The position numbers and the translations under genes were made by a program. A stretch of 64,000 nt of DNA. Origin: Pseudomonas serbica (lineage in GTDB: Bacteria > Pseudomonadota > Gammaproteobacteria > Pseudomonadales > Pseudomonadaceae). Numbering within the stretch: the stretch's first letter is position 1; the number at the start of each line of letters is the position of its first letter. Under the pieces are notes generated by a model. That model saw only the letters and a program-made list of their open reading frames with translations, was not told the DNA's origin and did not search any database. Below, piece by piece: positions 1 through 7,874 of the stretch. The stretch lies in the NCBI RefSeq assembly GCF_028823535.1, contig NZ_JAQIYM010000005.1, forward strand, positions 332,146 through 396,145, written 5' to 3'.

Positions 1-659
1 TTCGCCATGCCGGCGGCAAAGGTCTGCGCCGCGGTCAGCTCGCCGTCGGCCTGGGCTGGTGCCGCCTTGGGTTGTGCCTGGCTCGAAGCCGAGACATGCC
101 CGCTCTGCTCCATGGCCATGCGCAGGGCTGGCAAGGCGTCGAGTGGGTCGGCTTCTGGATCGAAACCGGCGTCAGTGGCGGGAACGGCTGGCGCAACGAG
201 CGCCGCCAACGTCTCTTCGGCGGGGTCCGTCACCACAGGCGACGCAGGCGCCGCAACCACAGGCACCGAGGCGGGATCAACAGGCACTGCATCGACGACC
301 GGTGCCTGTCCGGCGTCCGTCGAATCGGCATCGGCCGGCTTGTCATCGGCTTGCGCCGGTTTATCGGCGGGCAAGTTTTTGCCGCTATCGGCAACGGCGG
401 GTTGCTGCGCGGCAGATTTATCCTCTACATCCTTACGGGCGACGCTGTCGGCAACCTTGTCTCGTGCCGATTTCGAAGGTGTGTCAGGGGTCGCCACGGC
501 TTTGTCCCGAGCTTGCCTGGCGTACACCTGCGAGAAGCTGGAGGCCTTATCCCGGGGCTCGGCAATCACTGCGGTGGCAGGGGCTGAGACGGATTGACTC
601 TTGGCCTGACTCTTGGATTGAGCAGCAGCCTGGAGCAGTGATTGGGGGGTAAGGGGCAT
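1..659 (-). CDS. fliK: Flagellar hook-length control protein FliK, N-terminal part (cut by window edge)
   Basis: The reading frame opens with ATG at 659 and stays open to the left edge, so about 219 residues are visible and the C-terminus is missing. The protein starts MPLTPQSLLQAAAQSKSQ and is rich in Ala, Pro, Asp and Ser, the disordered composition expected of the FliK ruler region. The conserved C-terminal domain that talks to FlhB would lie outside the window. FliK measures hook length and switches the export apparatus from hook to filament substrates. Identity rests on composition, position after the hsb genes in a flagellar cluster and a sigma-54 site just upstream; sequence similarity in this region is weak by nature. 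Confidence 0.8.
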   Translation of the reverse strand, partial: MPLTPQSLLQAAAQSKSQAKSQSVSAPATAVIAEPRDKASSFSQVYARQARDKAVATPDTPSKSARDKVADSVARKDVEDKSAAQQPAVADSGKNLPADKPAQADDKPADADSTDAGQAPVVDAVPVDPASVPVVAAPASPVVTDPAEETLAALVAPAVPATDAGFDPEADPLDALPALRMAMEQSGHVSASSQAQPKAAPAQADGELTAAQTFAAGMA

Positions 660-708
660 TTAACGGTCTCCGCTGCACTGGGATCGTAGGTACAGTTGAA
701 GAGTTGAC

Positions 709-724
709 TGCAAGGGTCGAGCCA
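709..724 (-). promoter_or_regulatory. Sigma-54 promoter of fliK
   Basis: The minus strand reads TGGCTCGACCCTTGCA, a -24/-12 element with the invariant GG and GC separated by 10 bases. It lies about 50 bases before the fliK start, between hptB and fliK. FliK is known to be RpoN-controlled in pseudomonads. Confidence 0.7.
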
Positions 725-759
725 GTTTCACTCGGTGAAGACGAAAAGCGCCTTATGCC

Positions 760-1110
760 TCAGTTTTCCGCCAGGGACCGCTGCCGCTCTGCTTCGTAAA
801 GGGGTCGCACGATCGCGAACTCTACGTCGATTGCAGCGATCAGCTCCTGGATTTGGGAGGAAGAAAGCTTTTCGGCATTCTTCTCAAGTTCGCCACACAA
901 CGCGACGAGTCTGACGGCGCCCATATTGCTGCTGCTGCCTTTGAAGCTGTGAGCCACGTCTATCAACTGCGCAGCTTTCCCCGCCTCTCGCAGCGATTGC
1001 AGGCGTTGTTCGGAATCGTCGAGAAAGGTATCCAGCAACTGCGGATACGCGTCCTCCATGACTTCGCGCAATGCGCTCAGCGCGTCCAGGTCAAGATGTT
1101 CTTCAGTCAC
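760..1110 (-). CDS. hptB: Histidine phosphotransfer protein, HptB-like
   Basis: This is a 116-residue single Hpt domain. The phosphorylatable histidine is His54 in the motif HSFKGSS. The start is GTG at 1110, preceded by GGGAGC at good spacing. It follows an HsbR-like response regulator and an HsbA-like STAS protein, the same order as hsbA-hsbR-hptB in P. aeruginosa. There HptB relays phosphate from hybrid kinases to HsbR, which sets the state of HsbA and so the choice between swarming and biofilm. The symbol is given by domain and synteny; the kinases that feed it are not in this window. Confidence 0.85.
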   Translation of the reverse strand: MTEEHLDLDALSALREVMEDAYPQLLDTFLDDSEQRLQSLREAGKAAQLIDVAHSFKGSSSNMGAVRLVALCGELEKNAEKLSSSQIQELIAAIDVEFAIVRPLYEAERQRSLAEN

Positions 1111-1140
1111 TTGTTCGCTCCCTGATCAAGAATCTTCGGA

Positions 1141-2856
1141 TTATGCCAGAGCCTTCCAGTAAAACTCCACGCGGGCACTTCGACCGCCGTCAGACCAGCT
1201 CGCATTTTGACCCAACTGACGGATCAGGTTGACGCCGCGTCCGGACAGGCGGACAGGATCGGGGAGACGCTGCAGCACCTGCCCGACATCAAAGCCCTTG
1301 CCGCTGTCCTCGACGCGAATCGCCAGGCAACCGCCCTCGCCCTCTGGCGTGACCTGTAAATGCACCCGGACATAACCGTCCTTCAATTCGTCCAGGCGCG
1401 TATTGCGCTGTTGATAATAGCGGGTAAAACCTGACACATCGCGCTTGAGGCTGGAGTCCAGGCCCAGCACCCCATGCTCAAGGGCATTGGAGTACAACTC
1501 CGCCAGCACACTGTAGAGCGCCCCGCTCTGCGCCCGCAGGCCATGCACTTCCTGGAGCAGTTGCAACAGATAGGGCAATGGGTTGAAGCGCTTGAGGGTC
1601 TCGGCGCGAAACTCGAAACTGGCCGACCAGTCCAGGGGGCAGGACTGGCCGCTGTCGGAATAGACCGGTGCCGGTAAACTCGCCTGCGCGAGCTCGGTCA
1701 GGATGACCTCGACCATGCTGACATCGTCGCGGGCTACACCGCGAAAGTCACGCAGTGCCTGCTCGATGTCCTCGAACAAGGTGTCAGGCTGACGATTGGC
1801 GGCAAACACCTGCTGTAACCGCTGCACGCCAAACAGCTGATCATCGGCATCGCAGGTGTCGATCACCCCGTCGGACAACAGGAATACCCGGTCACCCACG
1901 GCCATCGGAAACACTTCGGTGCGGTCATCGAAGGTGTGCGGGCTCAGCACACCCAAGGGTAAATGCCGCGCCGTCAGTGGCGTTCGCTCCCCACTGGCGA
2001 TGTGGTGCAGATAGCCGTCCGGCATGCCGCCGTTCCAGACCTCCAGCGAGCGGCTCTGGAAACCCAGGCACAGCATCGTCGCGCAGCAAAACATGTCCAC
2101 CGGCAGGATGCGCTTGAGCTTGGCATTCATCTCGCGCAGGATTTCGGCCAGGCCGTACCCCTTGGCGGTCATGCCATAGAAGACTTCAGCCAGGGGCATG
2201 GCACCAACGGCGGCGGGCAGGCCATGGCCGGTGAAATCGCCAAGCAATACGTGCATGTCCCCGGCCGGGGTGAACGCCGCCAACAGCAGGTCGCCGTTGA
2301 ACAACGCATAAGGCGATTGCAGGTAGCGGATATTGGGCGCATTCAGGCAACCGGAATGGGCCACCTTGTCGAACACCGCCTTGGCCACCCGCTGCTCATT
2401 GAGCAAGTATTCATGGTGCCTGGCGATCTGGTCGCGCTGCTGCAGGACGGTGGCCTGCAGGCGCCGCAAGCGGTCCATTGCCTTGATTTTGGCGGCGAGG
2501 ATCACCTGGTTGTAGGGTTTTGCCAGAAAATCGTCACCCCCGACCTCCAGGCAGCGGGCCAACGCCTGGTTTTCCGACAGCGAGGTGAGGAAGATGATCG
2601 GCACCAGGGTTTCCCCGGCCAATGCCTTGATTTGCGCGGCGGCCTCGAAACCGTCCATCACCGGCATCATCGCGTCCATCAACACCAGTTGCGGGCGTTG
2701 CTGGCGAAACACCTCGACCGCTTCGGCGCCGTTGGCCGCCGTCAGCACTTGATGCCCCTGGCGGCGGACGATGCTCGACAACAGCAGGCGGTCGGCCGCG
2801 CTGTCTTCGGCGATCAGGATCGTCAGCGACTCGATTGCCGCCTGCACGGTGATCAA
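1141..2856 (-). CDS. hsbR: Response regulator with PP2C phosphatase and HATPase domains, HsbR-like
   Basis: The 571-residue protein has three parts. An N-terminal receiver (about residues 10-130) carries acidic residues E17-D18, phospho-acceptor Asp61 in LMDAMMP and the lysine of LAKPYN. A SpoIIE-type PP2C phosphatase fills the middle (LLGDFTGHG, then LLSDGVID). The C-terminus is an anti-sigma-type HATPase (LAELYSNALEHG, RVEDSGKGFD). This is the HsbR architecture, able both to dephosphorylate and to phosphorylate the partner HsbA. The first codon is TTG at 2856, overlapping the hsbA stop; a GTG three codons later is an alternative, and neither has a strong ribosome site, so translational coupling is likely. 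Confidence 0.87.
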   Translation of the reverse strand: MITVQAAIESLTILIAEDSAADRLLLSSIVRRQGHQVLTAANGAEAVEVFRQQRPQLVLMDAMMPVMDGFEAAAQIKALAGETLVPIIFLTSLSENQALARCLEVGGDDFLAKPYNQVILAAKIKAMDRLRRLQATVLQQRDQIARHHEYLLNEQRVAKAVFDKVAHSGCLNAPNIRYLQSPYALFNGDLLLAAFTPAGDMHVLLGDFTGHGLPAAVGAMPLAEVFYGMTAKGYGLAEILREMNAKLKRILPVDMFCCATMLCLGFQSRSLEVWNGGMPDGYLHHIASGERTPLTARHLPLGVLSPHTFDDRTEVFPMAVGDRVFLLSDGVIDTCDADDQLFGVQRLQQVFAANRQPDTLFEDIEQALRDFRGVARDDVSMVEVILTELAQASLPAPVYSDSGQSCPLDWSASFEFRAETLKRFNPLPYLLQLLQEVHGLRAQSGALYSVLAELYSNALEHGVLGLDSSLKRDVSGFTRYYQQRNTRLDELKDGYVRVHLQVTPEGEGGCLAIRVEDSGKGFDVGQVLQRLPDPVRLSGRGVNLIRQLGQNASWSDGGRSARVEFYWKALA

Positions 2857-3152
2857 CTGATGTCGAACAGCTTGTCGAAGTTGGAGATGGCGAGAATTTT
2901 CCTCACGTCAGAATTGCTGTTGACCACGCGAACGTCGGAATCGTCGCCACCGGCATGGTCACGCAACAGCAGCAGCATGCCCAGGGCGGAACTGTCGAGG
3001 TAGGTGGCCTCTTTCAGGTCGACCACCACCGCCTTGAGCGCCTTGTTTTCGTAGGATGCTCGGAAATCCTGATGCTTGGCGAAATCGAATCGTCCCTTGA
3101 CCGATATCGTCAGTTTTTCCCCGTCCGGGGAGACTTCTGTAACGACTGACAT
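2853..3152 (-). CDS. hsbA: STAS-domain anti-sigma factor antagonist, HsbA-like
   Basis: This 99-residue protein is a single STAS domain. The phosphorylatable serine lies in the motif DSSALGMLLLL near residue 55. In P. aeruginosa the unphosphorylated form of HsbA binds the anti-sigma factor FlgM and frees FliA for swimming, while the phosphorylated form works with the cyclase HsbD. It is the first gene of a three-gene unit with hsbR and hptB. The leader between 3153 and 3236 contains the short palindrome CTTGTACAAG at 3183-3192; I see no convincing promoter. Confidence 0.85.
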   Translation of the reverse strand: MSVVTEVSPDGEKLTISVKGRFDFAKHQDFRASYENKALKAVVVDLKEATYLDSSALGMLLLLRDHAGGDDSDVRVVNSNSDVRKILAISNFDKLFDIS

Positions 3153-3236
3153 GTCATGGCTTCCTTGTCATTGGTGAACCTTCTTGTACAAGGTTTAGCA
3201 TCGTGTAGAGGTTGGGGCAAGGCAGGGATCAAGATC

Positions 3237-4251
3237 AAAAGATCGCAGCCTTCGGCAGCTCAGGTCCGAAGACAACCACGGATTCATGCCCAACACAAAA
3301 CATTGTAGGAGCCCGACTTGCCGGCGAAGGCGGCCTTGGGTATTGCATTGTTCTTTCGGGCCTCTTCGCTGCGATGCGGCGCCCCGACAAGCCAGCTCCT
3401 ACAGGTCCGAGGACAGCCAAGGACTCATGGCCAACACAAAACATTGTAGGAGCCCGGCTTGCCGGCGAAGGCGGCCTTGGGTATTGCATTGTTCTTTCGG
3501 GCCTCTTCGCTGGCAAGCCAGCTCCTACAGGTCCGAGGACAGCCACGGATTCATGGCCAACACATAACATTGTAGGAGCCCGGCTTGCCGGCGAAGGCGG
3601 CCTTGGGTATTGCATTGTTCTTTCGGGCCTCTTCGCTGGCAAGCCAGCTCCTACAGGTCCGAAGACAGCCAAGGATTCATGGCCGACACAAAACATTGTA
3701 GGGGCCCGGCTTGGCGGCGAAGGCGGCCTTGAGTATTGCATTGTTCTTTCGGGCCTCTTCGCTGCGATGCGGCGCCCCGACAAGCCAGCTCCTACATGGT
3801 CCGAGGGCAGCCAAGGACTCATGGCCGACACATAACATTGTAGGAGCCCGGCTTGCCGGCGAAGGCGGCCTTGGGTATTGCATTGTTCTTTCGGGCCTCT
3901 TCGCTGCGATGCGGCGCCCCGACAAGCCAGCTCCTACATGGTCCGAGGACAGCCACGGATTCATGGCCGACACAAAACATTGTAGGGGCCCGGCTTGGCG
4001 GCGAAGGCGGCCTTGGGTATTGCATTGTTTTTTCGGGCCTCTTCGCTGGCAAGCCAGCTCCTACATGGTCCGAGGACAACCACGGACTCATGGCCAACAC
4101 AAAACATTGTAGGAGCCCGGCTTGCCGGCGAAGGCGGCCTTGGGTATTGCATTGTTTTTTCGGGCCTCTTCGCTGCGATGCGGCGCCCCGACAAGCCAGC
4201 TCCTACATGGGTTTCGCGCTCACCCTGAGCTGCCGCTGGCTGCGATCTTTT
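3237..4251. repeat. Tandem array of seven REPIN units framed by a 28-bp inverted repeat
   Basis: Seven copies of one unit begin at about 3305, 3446, 3572, 3698, 3840, 3982 and 4109. Each unit starts GTAGGAGCCCGGCTTGCCGG or a close variant, has a spacer containing TATTGCATTGTT, ends with the inverted half CAAGCCAGCTCCTACA, and is joined to the next by a linker with GTCCGAGGACAGCC. Units come in two sizes, about 126 and 141 bases, because a 15-base stretch around GCGATGCGGCGCCCC is present or absent. The array is bracketed by near-identical inverted ends at 3237-3264 and 4224-4251 (25 of 28 positions match). Long open frames through it on both strands are by-products of unit lengths divisible by three. 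It lies between fliJ and hsbA. Confidence 0.93.
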
Positions 4252-4263
4252 CCCGGGCAACGA

Positions 4264-4713
4264 TCAATACGCATCATGTCGCGGCAGGCGCTGGGACAAT
4301 TCGTCCAGCAGCTTCTGCTCGCGCTTGTCTTCCAGCGCCCTTGCTTCGTCCTGGTAGCGTTGTACCAGTTTGCGCAAACCCTCGACCCGGGCGAACGCCT
4401 GTTGCCAGGTATCCCGCGCCTTGTTCAGGTTGTTCTGGTGCCAGGCAAGGCTTTGCCGCTGTTGATCGATGGCCGTGCCCAATTGCGCGAGAAAGCCCTG
4501 GTAGCCCAGCAACCATTGGCCGGACACGCCGGCACTGCCGCGCACGATCCACTGTTCCTGATAGTCGAGCCGAAAGGCTTCAAGGTCGGCCAGCTTGCTT
4601 TCGGCCAGCCGGACCTGGCCCTGGAAGTGCCCCAAACGCTGGACCGCGGTTTTCTCGGCCTTCTCGGCCATTTCCACCACGGGGGCCAGGCGGCCCGCCC
4701 GACTCTGGGCCAT
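4264..4713 (-). CDS. fliJ: Flagellar export chaperone FliJ
   Basis: The 149-residue protein is almost entirely charged alpha-helix, as expected of the FliJ coiled coil, and starts MAQSRAGRLAPVVEMAEKAE. FliJ is the central stalk of the flagellar export ATPase and escorts late substrates. It follows fliI with a 6-base gap and is the last gene of the fliEFGHIJ unit. The repeat array begins directly after its stop codon, so transcription may end in its hairpins. Confidence 0.93.
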   Translation of the reverse strand: MAQSRAGRLAPVVEMAEKAEKTAVQRLGHFQGQVRLAESKLADLEAFRLDYQEQWIVRGSAGVSGQWLLGYQGFLAQLGTAIDQQRQSLAWHQNNLNKARDTWQQAFARVEGLRKLVQRYQDEARALEDKREQKLLDELSQRLPRHDAY

Positions 4714-4719
4714 GACCGG

Positions 4720-6078
4720 TTAACCGCCCGCCGCGGGCGCGAAGATCGAAGCGAGGTACGCTTCGCTTTCGCCCAGGCTGATGCTGTCGTTGAGGCCCTG
4801 GCGCAGGTATTTGACCAGCTGCGGCTGCAGGGAAATTGCCAGGTCGGTCTCGCGGTCGCCGCCGGCGACGTAGGCGCCGACGCTGATCAGGTCGCGGCTC
4901 TGCTGATAGCGCGACCACAACTGCTTGAAGTACTGCGCCCGGGCCATGTGTTCGGGCGACACCACCGCCGGCATGACCCGGCTGATGGAGGCCTCGATAT
5001 CGATAGCCGGGTAATGGCCCTCCTCGGCCAGGCGCCGCGACAGCACGATGTGCCCGTCGAGCACGCCCCGCGCCGAGTCGGCGATCGGGTCCTGCTGATC
5101 GTCACCTTCGGACAGTACGGTATAGAACGCCGTGATCGAACCACCGCCCTTCTCGGCATTGCCGGCGCGCTCCACCAGCTTCGGCAACTTGGCGAACACC
5201 GAGGGCGGATAACCCTTGGTCGCCGGTGGCTCGCCGATGGCCAGGGCGATTTCCCGTTGGGCCTGGGCGAAACGTGTCAACGAATCCATCAGCAGCAGGA
5301 CGTTCTTGCCCTTGTCGCGGAAATACTCGGCGATTCGCGTGCAATACATGGCGGCGCGCAGACGCATCAGCGGCGCATCGTCCGCGGGCGATGCCACCAC
5401 CACCGAACGCTTGAGCCCTTCTTCACCGAGGATGTGCTCGATGAACTCCTTGACCTCACGCCCCCGCTCGCCGATCAGGCCGACGACGATGATGTCGGCC
5501 TCGGTAAAGCGCGTCATCATGCCCAGCAGCACGGATTTACCGACGCCGGTACCGGCGAACAGACCGAGTCGCTGACCGCGCCCGACCGTCAACATGCCGT
5601 TGATGCAACGAATGCCCACGTCCAGCGGCTCGCTGATCGGTTCGCGCTTGAGCGGGTTGATGGTCGGGCCATCCATCGGCACCCAGTCCTCGGCCTTCAT
5701 CCCGCCCTTGCCGTCCAGCGCACGACCGGCACCATCGAGCACGCGCCCGAGCATGCTCATGCCCATCGGCAAGCGGCCGCTGTCTGAGAGGGGAACCACC
5801 CGGGCACCGGGGGCGATACCGGCCACGCTGCCGACCGGCATCAAGAACACCTTGCTGCCGGAAAAGCCCATGACTTCGGCTTCGACCTGCACCGGGTGGT
5901 AGCTGTCATCGTTGATGACCATGCAGCGACTGCCCATGGCCGCGCGCAAGCCCTCGGCTTCGAGGGTCAGGCCGACCATGCGCAGCAGGCGACCTTCGAG
6001 GATCGGCGCGCCAGCCAGGGTCGTGGCCTCGGCGTAACTGCCCAGGCGCTTGGCGAAACTGGTGCGTTCAAGGCGCAT
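4720..6078 (-). CDS. fliI: Flagellum-specific ATP synthase FliI
   Basis: The 452-residue protein is an F1-beta-like ATPase. The Walker A motif GTGVGKS is at about residues 176-182, and the Walker B region [14 protein letters not shown] is followed by the flagellar and type III ATPase signature around [12 protein letters not shown]. It powers unfolding and delivery of export substrates at the base of the flagellum, with FliH as regulator and FliJ as stalk. Its ATG lies inside the end of fliH (11-base overlap), so translation is probably coupled. Confidence 0.97.
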   Translation of the reverse strand: MRLERTSFAKRLGSYAEATTLAGAPILEGRLLRMVGLTLEAEGLRAAMGSRCMVINDDSYHPVQVEAEVMGFSGSKVFLMPVGSVAGIAPGARVVPLSDSGRLPMGMSMLGRVLDGAGRALDGKGGMKAEDWVPMDGPTINPLKREPISEPLDVGIRCINGMLTVGRGQRLGLFAGTGVGKSVLLGMMTRFTEADIIVVGLIGERGREVKEFIEHILGEEGLKRSVVVASPADDAPLMRLRAAMYCTRIAEYFRDKGKNVLLLMDSLTRFAQAQREIALAIGEPPATKGYPPSVFAKLPKLVERAGNAEKGGGSITAFYTVLSEGDDQQDPIADSARGVLDGHIVLSRRLAEEGHYPAIDIEASISRVMPAVVSPEHMARAQYFKQLWSRYQQSRDLISVGAYVAGGDRETDLAISLQPQLVKYLRQGLNDSISLGESEAYLASIFAPAAGG

Positions 6079-6850
6079 CGGGGGCAGCCATTGGTTTGTC
6101 GCCGACGGGCAGCTCCAGGCTCAGATCCGCCGCGGCCGGGTGCAAGGCCTGCTCGTGAAGCTGGTCGAACAGCTTGTCCATCACGCGCGCTACACGGGTT
6201 TCCACCGTGGCATCGATACGGCTGTGTTCGGTTTCAACCCGGCAACCACCGGGCAACAGCGCCTCGTCCTCGACGATGCGCCAGGTTTCCTCATGGCGCT
6301 CGCGCAGGGCTTTGACCTGCGCGAAATCCTGCGGATTGATGTACAGCCGCACGTTGTCGACGCCCAACGGCAACAGCTTGAGGGCCTCGCGCATGACGTG
6401 TTCGATCTGCGACGAGTCCATGACCAGTTCGCGCTGGATCACCTGCCGGGTCATGTGCCGCACCAGCTCGACCAGGGACTTTTCAATCTGGGTGTCCTGT
6501 TCGGCGATGGGCTCGAACAGATGCGCCATTATTTTTTCAAGCCCGGCGATCTTCGCCGCCAAGGCCACTTCCGCTTCCTGGCGAACCTTGAGCGTGGTGC
6601 TATGGAAGCCTTCTTTCTCACCCACCGCGAAACCTTCGTTGTAGGCTTCCTGGCGAATGCTCTCGAGCTCTTCGAGGGTCAGTGGCTGGACTTCCTCCAG
6701 CGGCACTTCCTCCATTTGCGGCGGCTCGGGTTCGGGCTCAGGCTCAGGCTCGGGGGCCGGCGGATCGAAGCTGGGCAGCGCCCAGGATTCGAAACCACCG
6801 ACATCCCGGGCCCGGATCAGGTCAGAGGGTTGCTCATCGTTCTTGGCCAT
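6068..6850 (-). CDS. fliH: Flagellar assembly protein FliH
   Basis: The 260-residue protein begins [16 protein letters not shown]. It has an acidic proline-glutamate stretch ([12 protein letters not shown], about residues 32-44), then a long helical region and the FliH C-terminal domain. FliH dimers bind FliI and hold it at the export gate. It sits between fliG (4-base gap) and fliI (overlap). The Pro-Glu run is a simple-sequence stretch that may vary in length between strains. Confidence 0.94.
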   Translation of the reverse strand: MAKNDEQPSDLIRARDVGGFESWALPSFDPPAPEPEPEPEPEPPQMEEVPLEEVQPLTLEELESIRQEAYNEGFAVGEKEGFHSTTLKVRQEAEVALAAKIAGLEKIMAHLFEPIAEQDTQIEKSLVELVRHMTRQVIQRELVMDSSQIEHVMREALKLLPLGVDNVRLYINPQDFAQVKALRERHEETWRIVEDEALLPGGCRVETEHSRIDATVETRVARVMDKLFDQLHEQALHPAAADLSLELPVGDKPMAAPDAP

Positions 6851-6854
6851 GGGG

Positions 6855-7874
6855 TCAGATCATTTCCTCGCCGCCCTTGCCGCCGAGCACGATTTCGCCC
6901 GCTTCGGCCATGCGACGGGCGATGGTGAGGATTTCCTTCTGAGCGGTTTCCACATCGCTGACGCGCACCGGGCCCTTGGCCTCGAGATCGTCGCGCAACA
7001 GTTCGGCCGCACGCTTGGACATGTTCTTGAAGATCTTCTCCTTGACGTTTTCGTCCGAGCCCTTGAGGGCCAGCACCAGTACGTCGGAGGACACTTCACG
7101 CAGCAACGCCTGGATGCCGCGATCGTCGACATCGGCCAGGTTGTTGAACACGAACATGAGGTCTTCGATCTGACCGGACAGGTCTTCGTCGACTTCGCGG
7201 ATCGAGTCCATGAGCTGGCCTTCGATCGAGCTGTCGAGGAAGTTCATGATGTCTGCCGCGCGCTTGATCCCGCCCAGGGTGGTGCGCGAAGCATTGGAGT
7301 TGCCGGAGAATTGCTTCTCGAGAATCTGGTTGAGCTCCTTGAGGGCCGCCGGCTGCACGGTGTTCAGTGAGGACACCCGCAGGATGATGTCCAGGCGCAC
7401 CTTGTGGTCGAAATTGCCCAGCACTTCACCGGCCTGATCCGGGTCGAGATACGCCACCACGATTGCCTGGATCTGCGGGTGCTCGTAGCGAATCACGTCG
7501 GCGACCGCGCGCGGCTCCATCCACTTCAGGCTGTCGAGGCCGCTGGTATTGCCGCCCAGCAGGATGCGATCGATCAGGCCGTTGGCCTTGTCCTCGCCCA
7601 GTGCCTGGGTGAGCATCTTGCGCACGTAATCGTCGGAACCCACGCCCAGGCTGGTCTGGTCGCCGACGATGTCGACGAACTCGCTCATCACCTGCTCGAC
7701 CTGCTCGCGGTGCACGTTACCCATCTGCGCCATGGCCACGCCGACACGCTGGACCTCTTTGGGCCCCATGTGGCGCAGCACCTGGGCGGCATCGGTCGAG
7801 CCCAGCGACAGCAGCAGGATCGCGGCTTTGTCGACCTTGCTCAGTTTGGCGGCAATGGCTCGGTTATCACTCAT
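6855..7874 (-). CDS. fliG: Flagellar motor switch protein FliG
   Basis: The 339-residue length is standard for FliG. The N-terminal domain (LSKVDKAAILLLSLG) binds FliF in the MS ring, and the C-terminal domain carries the charged residues that meet the stator (around RGIQALLREV and FKNMSKRAAELLRDDLE). FliG generates torque and, with FliM and FliN, sets rotation direction. Its ATG overlaps the fliF stop by 8 bases. Confidence 0.97.
   Translation of the reverse strand: MSDNRAIAAKLSKVDKAAILLLSLGSTDAAQVLRHMGPKEVQRVGVAMAQMGNVHREQVEQVMSEFVDIVGDQTSLGVGSDDYVRKMLTQALGEDKANGLIDRILLGGNTSGLDSLKWMEPRAVADVIRYEHPQIQAIVVAYLDPDQAGEVLGNFDHKVRLDIILRVSSLNTVQPAALKELNQILEKQFSGNSNASRTTLGGIKRAADIMNFLDSSIEGQLMDSIREVDEDLSGQIEDLMFVFNNLADVDDRGIQALLREVSSDVLVLALKGSDENVKEKIFKNMSKRAAELLRDDLEAKGPVRVSDVETAQKEILTIARRMAEAGEIVLGGKGGEEMI

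Noticed and set aside
3235..3831. A 198-codon open frame on the minus strand through the repeat array
   Set aside because: It is the reverse reading of the REPIN units, kept open by unit lengths divisible by three, with no ribosome site and a periodic sequence.
3237..4251. The repeat array as a CRISPR
   Set aside because: Units are 126-141 bases with near-identical interiors and inverted halves; there are no short repeats with unique spacers and no cas genes.
3853..5787. A 644-codon plus-strand open frame
   Set aside because: It begins in the array and continues antisense through fliJ and fliI; the minus-strand genes have clear families and conserved motifs.
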